64,000 bases of DNA from an uncultured Ignavibacteria bacterium (GCA_937873695.1 CALMYL010000008.1:109369-173368), one strand, 5' to 3'; counted from the first letter of the stretch, positions 1-8,215 are shown. Numbers and translations are program-made. Notes: generated from the sequence alone by a model not told the origin.

Positions 1-234
1 GTTGATATTCTTTCTGATGACATGGATAAGCAGCCTCATGAGCTTCTTTCTGATCGTGAATACGAAGTTTTCATCAAGATCGCTTCAGGTAAAAAGGCAG
101 TGGAAATTGCTGCTGAAATTTCCATAAGCGTTCATACTGTAAATACCTACAGGGCAAGAATACTTGAAAAACTTAACATGAATTCTAATGTTGAACTTAC
201 TCAATATGCCATGCACAATAATTTAATTGATTAA
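1..234 (+). CDS. LuxR/FixJ-type response regulator, C-terminal part (5' end outside window)
   Basis: The reading frame is open from base 1, with seven codons before the first ATG at 22, so this is the end of a longer gene and not a 70-residue protein. The visible part is a LuxR-type helix-turn-helix: 'LSDREYEVF' opens the domain, 'GKKAVEIAAEISISVHTV' contains the scaffold and recognition helices, and 'RARILEKLNM' closes it. Proteins of the NarL/FixJ family carry such a domain behind a phosphorylated receiver domain and bind promoter DNA as dimers. The receiver is not visible here, so the signal it senses is unknown. A receiver protein and a histidine kinase follow on the same strand, which suggests a signalling cluster. 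Confidence 0.85.
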   Translation, partial: VDILSDDMDKQPHELLSDREYEVFIKIASGKKAVEIAAEISISVHTVNTYRARILEKLNMNSNVELTQYAMHNNLID

Positions 235-352
235 CAAACATATACTTAAATCTTACTTTTGTAACACATTTAACTACAGGCAATTCATACTTTCTGCTCT
301 TACCAAATTCCCGGATTTAACGATATATTTGCAGTAAGAAATTTATAATTAA

Positions 353-766
353 ATGCCTTACAACATGCTAATTGTCGAAGATTCTGATCTGGTTGTTCAA
401 AAACTGACTAAACTGCTGGAACCTCTTGAGAATATCAGGATAGTAGGACGCGCCTCAGACGGATATACAGCTGTAAAGCTGATAAAAGAAATGCATCCGG
501 ATTATGTTATTCTGGATATTTCTCTGAAATACGGCCATGGTATAAAGGTTCTGGAAGAAATATCTCATTTCGAACATAAGCCTTATGTTATTGTACTTTC
601 CAATCTCAATTACCAATACTACAGAGATAAATGCAGGAAACTTGGTGCTATGCATTTTTTCGATAAAGCCATGGAATTTGAGAAGGTTTACGATGTGTTA
701 AATGAAAGAACAAAACAAAGATCAAAAGAAACTACCAAAAGCAAAGCTGATGCAGCAGGCTCTTAA
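353..766 (+). CDS. Single-domain response regulator (CheY-like receiver)
   Basis: A 137-residue protein made almost entirely of a receiver domain. The acidic pocket is E9/D10, the phosphoacceptor is D55 in 'VILDIS', the switch residue is S83 in 'VLSN', and the conserved lysine is K105 in 'FFDKAMEF'. There is no output domain; the last 20 or so residues are basic and polar and probably disordered. Proteins of this kind pass phosphoryl groups on or act through protein contacts. The end of the gene overlaps the start of the histidine kinase gene by 65 bases in another frame, so the two are probably co-translated and form a pair. TAnnTTTG-like boxes lie upstream at 254-261 and 324-331. Confidence 0.85.
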   Translation: MPYNMLIVEDSDLVVQKLTKLLEPLENIRIVGRASDGYTAVKLIKEMHPDYVILDISLKYGHGIKVLEEISHFEHKPYVIVLSNLNYQYYRDKCRKLGAMHFFDKAMEFEKVYDVLNERTKQRSKETTKSKADAAGS

Positions 767-2282
767 AAATAAAATATATATTCCGCACAATTATGCTGAA
801 CCGGAAGATCTTCAGCCGGGGCCGGTTATTAACAATAAAATACAGTATGAAAATACAGCAAGCAAACTGAGTATCTTGAATGTTAACAGCAGCCCGATAA
901 CTGATGACGTTCTGAAATCTCTGCTTAATCTTTCCACAGATATAATCACTGTTCTTACCGATCAGGGGATTATTTTATATGAAAGCTATTCAATTGAGAC
1001 ACTGCTTGGCTTTAAACAGGATGAATTGGTTGGGCATTGTGCTTTTGATTTTGTGCATAAAGATGATCGGAACCGCGTGATAGAAGATTTTATGCGGGGC
1101 ATGAATTCTCCCGGCAAGTCAATTATAAGCGCATTCCGGTTCAGAAAAGCAGATGGGGGATATATCTTTCTTGAGTCTTCCGGTTCAAAGTACGAAACCG
1201 AGTATAGTAATAATGTCGTTATAATATCCCGGGATATGACACCGAGAATTGAATCAGAGAGAAACATAAAGAGATTGACTGCAGCAGTTGAACAGTCTTC
1301 AAATACAATAGTTATTACAGATATAGACGGTAAAATAGAATACGTTAACAAGAAATTTGCAGATCTTACCGGATACACTAAGGAAGAAGCTCTGGGCGGT
1401 AACCCGGGTTTGCTGAGTTCCGGAAATACATCGAATGAAACATACCGGGATCTTTGGACTACAATACTGACCGGAAAGGTCTGGCAGGGTGAAATTAAGA
1501 ACAGGAAGAAATCAGGTGAAGAGTACTGGGAGCGCATAAAGATAACCCCGGTTGTGGATGAAAATGACCTGATCACTAATTTTATTGCTATCAAAGATGA
1601 TATAACTCAGGAAAAGATCTTTTCCAACAAACTTCAGCAAAGCCTGGAAGAAAAGGAGATAATGCTGAAGGAAATTCACCACAGAGTGAAAAATAACCTG
1701 CAGATAGTAATCAGTCTGCTCAACCTTCAGGCAGCATCTGTTGAGGACAGAAAGCTCAGATCACAACTTACGATCAGCCAGAACAGGGTTAGATCAATGG
1801 CGCTGATACATCAGCATTTATATCGTTCCACGGATCTTGCAAAAATAAATATGCAGGAATATCTTCTGGGACTATCCAGCCAGCTGCTTGCCAGTTACGA
1901 TGAAAAAAGAGACAATGTCAATTTTTCTGTAAATGCCGAAGACATTGATTTTACGATTGAAACGGCAGTACCATTCGGGCTATTGGTTAATGAAATTGTA
2001 ACCAATTCGCTGAAGCACGGTTTCCCGGGCGGCAGAAAAGGGAAAATTGGTATTACACTTAAGAAAACTGGCGAAAACGATTACGAACTCTTTTATATGG
2101 ATGATGGAATTGGTATTCCAATGAATATTGTGAACGGCCATGTTGTCAGTTTTGGAATGCATCTTATTGAAATGCTTGTTAGCCAGCTTGAAGGCAAAAT
2201 TGAACTTTTACCTTCAGAAGGAACAAAATATAAAATTAATTTCCGGGGAAGTAATTATCAGACAAGATTTCATTACTCCTAA
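702..2282 (+). CDS. PAS-domain sensor histidine kinase of the HisKA_2 type
   Basis: A 526-residue soluble kinase without membrane segments. Residues about 70-185 and 190-305 are two PAS domains ('IITVLTDQGIILYES', 'NTIVITDIDGKIEYVN'), and the second ends in a PAC-like segment. The dimerisation/phosphoacceptor motif 'EIHHRVKNNLQIV' at about 325-337 is typical of HisKA_2 kinases, with H326 or H327 as the phosphorylated residue. The ATPase domain follows: N box 'NEIVTNSLKHGF', 'DDGIGIP', and a closing 'GMHLIEMLV'. The ATG at 702 overlaps the receiver gene by 65 bases; an in-frame ATG at 750 would leave 17 bases. Such kinases usually pair with a separate receiver protein, here the gene just upstream. 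The sensed signal is unknown but must be cytoplasmic. Confidence 0.9.
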   Translation: MKEQNKDQKKLPKAKLMQQALKNKIYIPHNYAEPEDLQPGPVINNKIQYENTASKLSILNVNSSPITDDVLKSLLNLSTDIITVLTDQGIILYESYSIETLLGFKQDELVGHCAFDFVHKDDRNRVIEDFMRGMNSPGKSIISAFRFRKADGGYIFLESSGSKYETEYSNNVVIISRDMTPRIESERNIKRLTAAVEQSSNTIVITDIDGKIEYVNKKFADLTGYTKEEALGGNPGLLSSGNTSNETYRDLWTTILTGKVWQGEIKNRKKSGEEYWERIKITPVVDENDLITNFIAIKDDITQEKIFSNKLQQSLEEKEIMLKEIHHRVKNNLQIVISLLNLQAASVEDRKLRSQLTISQNRVRSMALIHQHLYRSTDLAKINMQEYLLGLSSQLLASYDEKRDNVNFSVNAEDIDFTIETAVPFGLLVNEIVTNSLKHGFPGGRKGKIGITLKKTGENDYELFYMDDGIGIPMNIVNGHVVSFGMHLIEMLVSQLEGKIELLPSEGTKYKINFRGSNYQTRFHYS

Positions 2283-2393
2283 TTAATTGTCCCCACATTT
2301 AATAATGCAGTACATATATAGCTTTTTAACCTTTGCGAAGATATGTTTGATGTTGTTTCCCGGAAATTCTTTTAACTTTTATGAATATTAATT

Positions 2394-2624
2394 ATGAAAA
2401 ACACATCATTTCTGGAAGAACTGGAAAAACGCCTGAGCGATCTTGAAAAAGAGATAAACAAGACGGTAACAGAGCGGAACAGAAAAGACCTGGTTATGGA
2501 GAATTTACTCCATAATTTCGATGAAGCTATGGATAGCTCTTCAGGATCAGCGGGAAATGAGCATAATGCCGGAGTCGGGTCATCTGACTTATATGAAAAA
2601 AACCTGAGGTTTTTGGATTTCTAG
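2394..2624 (+). CDS. Small coiled-coil protein of unknown function
   Basis: A 76-residue protein I do not recognise. Residues 5-40 are rich in E, K and L with heptad-like spacing and probably form a short coiled coil. The middle (about 49-63) is rich in S, G and N and probably flexible, and the end is 'LRFLDF'. No signal peptide or membrane segment is present. It sits 111 bases after the kinase gene and 54 bases before an AraC-type regulator, so it could belong to the signalling cluster, but nothing in the sequence shows its role. The frame has a clear ATG and codon use like its neighbours. Confidence 0.5.
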   Translation: MKNTSFLEELEKRLSDLEKEINKTVTERNRKDLVMENLLHNFDEAMDSSSGSAGNEHNAGVGSSDLYEKNLRFLDF

Positions 2625-2666
2625 GAGAGCAATTTTCATTACATTTCTTTTAAGTACCCTGTTAAC

Positions 2667-2674
2667 TAAATTTG
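2667..2674 (+). promoter_or_regulatory. Bacteroidota-type -7 box next to a start codon
   Basis: TAAATTTG matches TAnnTTTG exactly. It ends only four bases before the ATG of the AraC-type gene at 2679, so the predicted transcript would begin at or very near the start codon. No TTG -33 element is seen at the usual distance. Confidence 0.35.
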
Positions 2675-2678
2675 GCAT

Positions 2679-3494
2679 ATGTCAGAATCGGTTAAGAACA
2701 CGGGATACAAATATAAAGAATACGCACCTCCCGCCGAATTCCTGAATGCTATAGAAAAGTTCTGGGTTTTTGAATCAGCTTCTTTTACAGGCAGCAAAAC
2801 CCATTTTCATTTATTATCCGATTATACGACTTCACTGATCTTTACTTTTCCTCAGTCAAAGGAAAGAAATGAGATCTTTGTTTCAGGACCAAATCTATCG
2901 AATTGTCCATTCAGGAACTTACCTTATCTTATAACTATCGGTGCCCGTTTTCATCCCTCGGTTTTTCAAAAAATATTTCCCATTGCAGCAATTGCGGCAA
3001 AAAATAAAGCTGTAAAACTGCAAAGTTTCTTTACATCACCTAAGATAAAACAATTGAAAATTTCATTAGGGAATGTAAAGAGCACTGCTCAAAAGTTGTC
3101 TGTTATTTCCGGATTTCTGAAAGGAGAGCTGCATGGTTTTACTTTACCGGCAGATCCGGTTTCTTCAGTCATTGAAAAAATAACAAATAGTGATGGATCA
3201 TTGAAGCTTGAGCAGGAATACTCCAATTTACCGATAAGCCCCAGACAATTTCAGAGGAATTTTGCAAAGGCAACCGGCCTTACACCAAAGGAATTTTGCC
3301 GTTTGGTAAGATTTCACACCGTGACCAGAAAACTCGTAAAGAATAACTTCAGGCATTTTGATACACTGATTGAATCGGGTTATTATGACCAATCACACTA
3401 TTACAGGGAATTCAGAGAGTTTCTTGGGATGCTGCCATCCGGGTTTGAAAGCAGGCAGAAGTTGATCGATCATAAATACCTGGTAGCAGAATGA
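2679..3494 (+). CDS. AraC-family transcriptional regulator
   Basis: A 271-residue protein. Residues 10-130 resemble the N-terminal domain found in many AraC-like regulators of Bacteroidota ('YAPPAEFLNAIEKFWVFE', then a beta-rich stretch). Residues about 170-260 hold the DNA-binding domain with two helix-turn-helix motifs: 'SPRQFQRNFAKATGLTPKEF' and 'DTLIESGYYDQSHYYREFRE', closing with 'GMLPSGF'. The family binds promoter DNA and generally responds to a small molecule; the ligand and targets cannot be read from the sequence. No dedicated target gene is adjacent, but the following protease gene is on the same strand 74 bases downstream. Confidence 0.88.
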   Translation: MSESVKNTGYKYKEYAPPAEFLNAIEKFWVFESASFTGSKTHFHLLSDYTTSLIFTFPQSKERNEIFVSGPNLSNCPFRNLPYLITIGARFHPSVFQKIFPIAAIAAKNKAVKLQSFFTSPKIKQLKISLGNVKSTAQKLSVISGFLKGELHGFTLPADPVSSVIEKITNSDGSLKLEQEYSNLPISPRQFQRNFAKATGLTPKEFCRLVRFHTVTRKLVKNNFRHFDTLIESGYYDQSHYYREFREFLGMLPSGFESRQKLIDHKYLVAE

Positions 3495-3542
3495 GCGCGG
3501 TCATATGTCGCTTTTTTACAATACATTTCTCTTACAATAAAT

Positions 3543-3550
3543 TAATTTTG
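3543..3550 (+). promoter_or_regulatory. Bacteroidota-type -7 box before the aspartic protease
   Basis: TAATTTTG is an exact TAnnTTTG match 18 bases before the ATG at 3569. It supports a start at 3569 over the longer open frame that begins at 3491. No TTG -33 element is obvious. Confidence 0.35.
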
Positions 3551-3568
3551 TGTATAAATAATAACAAT

Positions 3569-4873
3569 ATGAAACTGACAATTTTCCTGATATTAGTACT
3601 GGCAGCCGGCACTTGGGCAGAAACTATTTCAACAGGACAAGGCTGCCGAGAGAGGCTATCTGCAAGTAATGGTTTTACTGATTTGCTGGTATTGCTCGAA
3701 AATAAAGATCTTTTCAGGTTCTGTGAAAATTTTGATAACACGGTGCTGAATGATTGGGAAAGATCATACATTAATGCGCTGATACTCAATCTGAGACATA
3801 AAAACTATGAGTCTAACAAGACGATTTCAGAAGTCATTGAAAAGTACGGAAGTGAACTTCACGATTCCCTCAAAATGCAGCTTTATGAAACGAGAATGAA
3901 AAACTCTGTGAATTTGTTTGATTATAAAGATGCTTTATACTGCACTGAGTATATTTTGAAGAATTATGCCTCACTGCTTGATTCTGCTGAGGATGAAGAT
4001 ATGAGGAACTCTATGGTAATTTGGAAGGCTGCAGAGAATATTCAAAAGCAGAGCATTGTAATTGCCGGGGATTCAAAGATCCCGCTAAAAAAAGATCTGG
4101 CCGGACTTATCAATATCCCTGTAAAGTGCGGAGGCGATAATGAAGATTTCATTTTTGATACAGGCGCTAATTTTTCTGTGGTTAATGAAACATATGCAAA
4201 GAAGATGAAGCTAATAATGCTTGAGGGAAGTATTGAAGTAGGTTCAGTTACAGGTAAAAAGGTCAAATCAAAGCTTGCCTGTGCAGAATTGCTTGAAATA
4301 GGAGGTATGAAATTAAGCAATGTGCTGTTCCTGGTTCTGCCGGATGAATCGTTAAGCTTTGCAGGAGGACTATACGCAATAAACGGGATAATCGGATTTC
4401 CGGTAATCAAAGAAATGAAAGAAATTCATATCAGGAGAGAGGAAGTATTCATACCAAAAGAAAAAACATCCGGCACACTTTCAAATATGCTGATAGACGG
4501 TTTTATTCCATCAATAGAAATCATTGATGGAAATGATTCACTCGCATTTACATTTGATACAGGTGCCAAAGCTACAATGCTTTATTCATCGTATTACCGG
4601 CGCAACAAAACAAACATTGAAAGTAAGTATGAGATAGAGGAAATAGAGTTCGGCGGGGCAGGTGGTACAATTAAGGTTAAGGGGTTCAGACTTGACAATA
4701 TTGTTTTTAAAATAGGAAATTCAAAGCTTAAGCTTGATGACGTAAGAGTTATTGCTGAAAATATCAAAGATCATGATAAGGGATATTTTGGTAATCTCGG
4801 TCAGGATTATATGGGCGAATTCAATGAAATGATACTAAATTTTGAAGATATGTACGTGGATTTTAAAAAGTAG
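3569..4873 (+). CDS. Exported retropepsin-like aspartic protease with two DTG motifs
   Basis: The frame opens at 3491, but the ATG at 3569 gives a clean signal peptide ('MKLTIFLILVLAAGTWA', cleavage near residue 17) and is preceded by a promoter-like box, so I place the start there (434 residues). Two catalytic motifs are visible: 'FIFDTGANFSVV' with D197 and 'FTFDTGAKATML' with D330, each followed by hydrophobic strands and Gly-rich flaps as in the retropepsin/gag-asp fold. Family members are single-domain dimers or two-lobed enzymes; two DTG motifs suggest that both catalytic aspartates come from one chain. Residues 20-180 are a helical N-terminal region without a recognised fold. It probably acts in the periplasm or at the cell surface. 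The substrate is unknown. Confidence 0.75.
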   Translation: MKLTIFLILVLAAGTWAETISTGQGCRERLSASNGFTDLLVLLENKDLFRFCENFDNTVLNDWERSYINALILNLRHKNYESNKTISEVIEKYGSELHDSLKMQLYETRMKNSVNLFDYKDALYCTEYILKNYASLLDSAEDEDMRNSMVIWKAAENIQKQSIVIAGDSKIPLKKDLAGLINIPVKCGGDNEDFIFDTGANFSVVNETYAKKMKLIMLEGSIEVGSVTGKKVKSKLACAELLEIGGMKLSNVLFLVLPDESLSFAGGLYAINGIIGFPVIKEMKEIHIRREEVFIPKEKTSGTLSNMLIDGFIPSIEIIDGNDSLAFTFDTGAKATMLYSSYYRRNKTNIESKYEIEEIEFGGAGGTIKVKGFRLDNIVFKIGNSKLKLDDVRVIAENIKDHDKGYFGNLGQDYMGEFNEMILNFEDMYVDFKK

Positions 4874-4882
4874 GGTGAAGCT

Positions 4883-4915
4883 ACATGGTGTCAGGTTTTA
4901 ATCATTTCACCATGT
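4883..4915. repeat. Inverted repeat after the protease gene
   Basis: ACATGGTG and CACCATGT form an 8-bp stem with a loop of 17 bases, ten bases after the protease stop codon. There is no T-tract, so it may be a weak terminator or an mRNA 3' stabilising hairpin. Confidence 0.35.
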
Positions 4916-4983
4916 CCACTTAACTCCGTGAAAATCATACCAATTGTTAAGAACAAAGTAATTTATAAATCTACATTACATTG

Positions 4984-5026
4984 AGGCATAAAAACAAGGG
5001 ACTGATGCCTCTTGTTTTATTTCTAT
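4984..5026. repeat. Terminator-like hairpin left of the tRNA copies
   Basis: Read on the minus strand, AAAACAAG pairs with CTTGTTTT across 13 bases; an alternative pairing is GAGGCAT with ATGCCTC. It sits where the terminator would be in the repeating unit 'tRNA remnant plus terminator', downstream of the most decayed tRNA copy. Confidence 0.35.
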
Positions 5027-5147
5027 GGAGAGGGAGGGATTCCTCCGAAGGTCCAAGGACTCTTCGAGAGTCCCTTTGGGAGAACCCTCGATAGAGGTTA
5101 ACCTCCTATTACGTTTTAGTCCGCCAACTGGCGGATTGATTTGAGCC
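5027..5147 (-). pseudogene. Decayed partial tRNA-Ser copy (second remnant)
   Basis: Read on the minus strand, this matches the tRNA-Ser at 5321-5410 from the D loop ('GGCTCAA') to the 3' acceptor strand ('CCTCCCTCTCC'), but the 5' acceptor and D-stem strands are missing. The anticodon stem and loop is replaced by TCCGCC-AGTT-GGCGGA. The T arm is broken by a chain of small palindromes (TCTCCCAAAGGGA, CTCTCGAAGAG, CCTTCGGAGG). It cannot fold into a tRNA. I treat it as a tandem-duplication remnant. Confidence 0.65.
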
Positions 5148-5177
5148 AAAAAAAGCAAGTATTTGCATACTTGCTTT
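5148..5177 (-). terminator. Terminator copy between tRNA-Ser remnants
   Basis: On the minus strand AAGCAAGTAT pairs with ATACTTGCTT, followed by a run of T. It is nearly identical to the hairpin behind the intact tRNA-Ser, showing that the duplicated unit was tRNA plus terminator. Confidence 0.6.
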
Positions 5178-5187
5178 AAAATACTTG

Positions 5188-5279
5188 CGGAGAGGGAGGT
5201 CCCTTCGGGAGAACCCTCGTGGTATGGGTTGACCCCCTATGACGGTTTAGTCCGCCCACTGGCGGATTGGATTGAGCCA
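5188..5279 (-). pseudogene. Decayed partial tRNA-Ser copy (first remnant)
   Basis: On the minus strand this copy keeps 'GGCTCAA', the stretch ACTAAACCGTCATAGGGGG with most of the variable arm, and the 3' acceptor strand of the neighbouring tRNA-Ser. It lacks the 5' acceptor and D-stem strands. The 5' side of the anticodon arm is replaced by the palindrome TCCGCC-AGTG-GGCGGA, and the T loop has gained TCTCCCGAAGGGA. No functional cloverleaf can form. Confidence 0.68.
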
Positions 5280-5281
5280 AT

Positions 5282-5310
5282 AAAAAAGCAAGTATCTGCA
5301 TACTTGCTTT
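5282..5310 (-). terminator. Rho-independent terminator of tRNA-Ser
   Basis: On the minus strand AAGCAAGTAT and ATACTTGCTT form a 10-bp stem with a 4-base loop, followed by TTTTTTA, starting 11 bases beyond the tRNA 3' end. Confidence 0.75.
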
Positions 5311-5320
5311 AAAATACTTG

Positions 5321-5410
5321 CGGAGAGGGAGGGATTCGAACCCTCGATAGAGGTTGACCCCCTATGACGGTTTAGCAAACCGTTGGTTTGAGCCACTCAC
5401 CCACCTCTCC
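5321..5410 (-). tRNA. tRNA-Ser (anticodon GCU)
   Basis: The minus strand folds into a full class II tRNA of 90 bases. The acceptor stem is GGAGAGG with CCTCTCC, and the discriminator is G73. The anticodon stem is ACGGT/ACCGT around the loop TTGCTAA, so the anticodon is GCU, reading AGC and AGU serine codons. The long variable arm is ATAGGGGG/CCTCTAT, and the T arm is GAGGG-TTCGAAT-CCCTC. CCA is not encoded. A terminator and two decayed partial copies follow on the same strand. Confidence 0.95.
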
Positions 5411-5504
5411 GGTCAATGATTTAGCTCAAAGTTGACAAAATTAATCATTTTCTAAGAATTATAAAAGAACGTTTTTTTACCCTAATTTCGCTAAGAAAAC
5501 AGAC

Positions 5505-6401
5505 TCAAAACTTATAATTCAATATTTTGTATATAAGTTTAGCCGTCATAAAGTCCGGGAATGCGTAATCCTTCTGAGGAGCTAACTCAACCACATCAAA
5601 GCCAACCAGGTTTCTTTCTTCGCAAACTTTCCACAGCAGGCGCATGGTTTCATCCCAGTAAAACCCGTTCGGCTCAGGGGTGCCAGTTGAGGGCATTATT
5701 GAAGGATCAAAGTAATCGACATCAAAAGTAATATACACGTTATTTTTAAGTGTGCTGACGATCTTTTCGATAAGCGTACCATCAAAGCCTTCATTGCGTA
5801 TTTGGTGAGCATAAAAGGTATTAATACCTTTATTTTTAATGAACTCAAATTCTTCTTTACATTGTGCCCTTATACCAACCTGTGTGATATCAGACGAAAA
5901 TTCTGCAACCCTTGCGGCAAATGATGCATGTGAGTACTTAGAACCTTCGTACTCTTCGCGTAAGTCTGAATGAGCGTCAAAATGAAGGATTGATAGCTCG
6001 GGGTAATTATCAAAATGCGCCTGTATAGGCGCGGTACTTATGGAATGCTCACCGCCAAGTGTAATTACAAATTTTCCGTTCTTTATATGTTCATTCACAT
6101 TCCCGTATATAAGCTCCAGCGCTTTTTTACCCCTAAGCTTACCGAATTTCATAGGTTCAATTGCGGCAATGCCGATATCAAAACAAACTTCCTTTTCGGT
6201 TTCCTCATCAAAAAACTCCACGTAATGCGATGCTTCAAGTATCGCACCCGGACCTTTCGCTGTACCCTTACCATAAGAAGTGGTCTTCTCATACGGTGCA
6301 GAAAGTATCACTACTTTGGAATTTTCGTAAGATGAATACTCTTTTTCAATTGCAAGAAAATTCTTTTTTAAAGGTAATGTTCTGTATTTATTCTTTGACA
6401 T
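5505..6401 (-). CDS. speB: Agmatinase (arginase/ureohydrolase family)
   Basis: A 298-residue member of the ureohydrolase family, which hydrolyses guanidino compounds (agmatine to putrescine and urea) with two Mn ions. The metal ligands are visible: H119 in 'GGEHS', D142, H144 and D146 in 'DAHSD', and D227 and D229 in 'TFDVDYFDP'. Length and motif spacing fit the agmatinase branch, but sequence alone does not exclude a related guanidinohydrolase. The start codon overlaps the stop of dnaX by one base (TGATG), so it is translationally coupled to it. The pairing with a DNA polymerase subunit looks like genome arrangement and not shared function. Confidence 0.85.
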   Translation of the reverse strand: MSKNKYRTLPLKKNFLAIEKEYSSYENSKVVILSAPYEKTTSYGKGTAKGPGAILEASHYVEFFDEETEKEVCFDIGIAAIEPMKFGKLRGKKALELIYGNVNEHIKNGKFVITLGGEHSISTAPIQAHFDNYPELSILHFDAHSDLREEYEGSKYSHASFAARVAEFSSDITQVGIRAQCKEEFEFIKNKGINTFYAHQIRNEGFDGTLIEKIVSTLKNNVYITFDVDYFDPSIMPSTGTPEPNGFYWDETMRLLWKVCEERNLVGFDVVELAPQKDYAFPDFMTAKLIYKILNYKF

Positions 6402-8182
6402 CAGTTAATATCTTTTGTATTGATTTCTTTTCCGTGAAAATCTTTTATCAAGATGCTTCTGATTCTCTCAAAATTATCCGGACTGGCTGATTTTCCGGAG
6501 TCACTTACTTCATGCTCTTCAATTCCATGTGGATCGTTTTCTTCGTAATGCGTACCGGAATTGCTTGAAATGAATTCAGAACTTTTCACAAGTCCTATGC
6601 TTAGGGACTGGCCAAAATATTTCGATATCTTGCCGGCAAGGTAATCTCTGTAGCCGTCTATCAGTTCAAATGATGTATCATCAACTCTTATTAACAGATT
6701 ACGCTTTTCATCCTGCTCAAAAGTAGTATCTTTAATAATGCTGTAAACCCATTTACGTTCGGTCTTTATCTGGTCCTTAATGCTCAGCCAATGCGAGTTC
6801 AGGTCGCCCTCGGCATTTTCAAAGTTTACAGCCGGGTCCGGGTTTTCGTTTACTGCCTGCGAAACACTCACCTGTCCAATATCACCGGCAGGCTGTTTTG
6901 GAGCGGAGTGTTCATACGTTACCTGCACCTTAGTTTCATTCTTAAGAGGAGCGCTTACTCGGCTGGCTGACTGTATGGTACCTGTATTCTTGCTGCCGCC
7001 GGAGTAACTGCCTGAGCCAAGCTCTTTAAGCTCCTCGAGTATCTGCGAAATATCGCGGGTATCGGTGAACTTAATAAGTTCAACCAGCAGTGCCTCTATC
7101 AGCGTACGCTGGTTTGATGAATATTTAAACGTATATTCAGTTTGCAGGATCAGCTTCAATGAATTAATTATTTCAAGCTGAGAGAACTTACTTATATTTT
7201 CTGAGTATTTTTGTTTAACTGATTCTGATTCGATAATTAGCTCAGCTGAACCGGTTGAGCATACTATTAACAGATTCCTGTAATGCTCAGTGAGCCCGTC
7301 AAGGAAGATCTGCATATCATAGCCTTTATCCATCAGACCATCAAAGTAGTTAAGTAAGCCCTTTGCATCCTTATTTTTTACCAGGTCAGAAATTGTAAAG
7401 TAAACATCACTTTGCGCAAGATTAAAGAATGATTTCAGCTTTTCAAATGATATATCATTATCACAGTAAGCGGCGGACATATCAAAAAGTCCCTGCGCGT
7501 CGCGCATTGAGCCATCACCTTTTTTCGCTATGAAAAAAAGTGATTCGTTATCAACTTTAATTTTTTCTTCGCCTGCTATGAATTTCAATCTTGAGGATAT
7601 TTCATCAATTGTCAGCCTTTTGAAATCAAATTTCTGGCATCTGCCCAAGATAGTAAGCGGTACTTTTTCAGGTGAAGTTGTCGCGAATATGAATACAACA
7701 TACGGGGGCGGTTCTTCCAGCGTTTTTAAAAGCGCGTTGAATGATGCCCCGGTAAGCATATGAACTTCATCTATGATAAAAATCTTGTATTTGGAGCGAA
7801 CCGGACCGTACTTCACTTTTTCTTTCAGTTCCCGTACATCTTCGATATTCCTGTTTGATGCGCCGTCAATTTCAAATACATCGGGGTGATTGCGGTTATC
7901 GTTGGTGATCTCTCTGCAGCTGTCACAAACATTACACGGCTCGCCGTTAGGCTGCCTATTGGTGCAATTCAGCGATTTGGCAAGCAGCCTTGCCACGGTA
8001 GTTTTACCTACACCCCTCGGGCCCGAGAAAAGATACGCATGAGATATCCTGTTATTCTTAATCGCATTGCGCAGTGTTTTGGTAATGAATTCCTGCGAGG
8101 TCACGTCATCAAACTGCCCGGGTCTCCATTTCCTTGCTGTTACAAGGAAGCCATCATGCTCAGGAAAAAGTTCTTCTGCCAT
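6401..8182 (-). CDS. dnaX: DNA polymerase III subunit gamma/tau
   Basis: A 593-residue clamp-loader ATPase. The Walker A motif 'GPRGVGKT' is at 54-61, the zinc-binding cysteines are C73, C83, C86 and C89, the Walker B 'DEVH' is at 138-141, and 'TTSPEKVPLTILGRCQKF' holds the sensor and arginine-finger region. Together with delta and delta' it loads the sliding clamp on primed DNA. The region after about residue 380 is poorly conserved and Ser/Gly-rich, as in tau C-terminal segments, and ends with a short folded part ('HWLSIKDQIKTERKWVYSII'). I see no obvious slippage site in the AAA+ region that would produce a separate gamma form. The agmatinase gene is coupled downstream. Confidence 0.95.
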   Translation of the reverse strand: MAEELFPEHDGFLVTARKWRPGQFDDVTSQEFITKTLRNAIKNNRISHAYLFSGPRGVGKTTVARLLAKSLNCTNRQPNGEPCNVCDSCREITNDNRNHPDVFEIDGASNRNIEDVRELKEKVKYGPVRSKYKIFIIDEVHMLTGASFNALLKTLEEPPPYVVFIFATTSPEKVPLTILGRCQKFDFKRLTIDEISSRLKFIAGEEKIKVDNESLFFIAKKGDGSMRDAQGLFDMSAAYCDNDISFEKLKSFFNLAQSDVYFTISDLVKNKDAKGLLNYFDGLMDKGYDMQIFLDGLTEHYRNLLIVCSTGSAELIIESESVKQKYSENISKFSQLEIINSLKLILQTEYTFKYSSNQRTLIEALLVELIKFTDTRDISQILEELKELGSGSYSGGSKNTGTIQSASRVSAPLKNETKVQVTYEHSAPKQPAGDIGQVSVSQAVNENPDPAVNFENAEGDLNSHWLSIKDQIKTERKWVYSIIKDTTFEQDEKRNLLIRVDDTSFELIDGYRDYLAGKISKYFGQSLSIGLVKSSEFISSNSGTHYEENDPHGIEEHEVSDSGKSASPDNFERIRSILIKDFHGKEINTKDIN

Positions 8183-8215
8183 TTATAGAATTTTAGTACT
8201 TATTGAGTTGTTTTT

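Noticed and set aside
986..1594. Long antisense open frame (202 codons) across the histidine kinase
   Set aside because: It lies fully inside a well-supported gene, has no ribosome-binding site or recognisable motif, and its residues reflect the complement of PAS-domain codons.
3491..3568. Upstream extension of the aspartic protease
   Set aside because: The added 26 residues hide a normal signal peptide, overlap the AraC stop and contain the -7 box.
4976..5158. Minus-strand open frame of 60 codons
   Set aside because: It covers a decayed tRNA-Ser copy and its hairpins. No coding signal.
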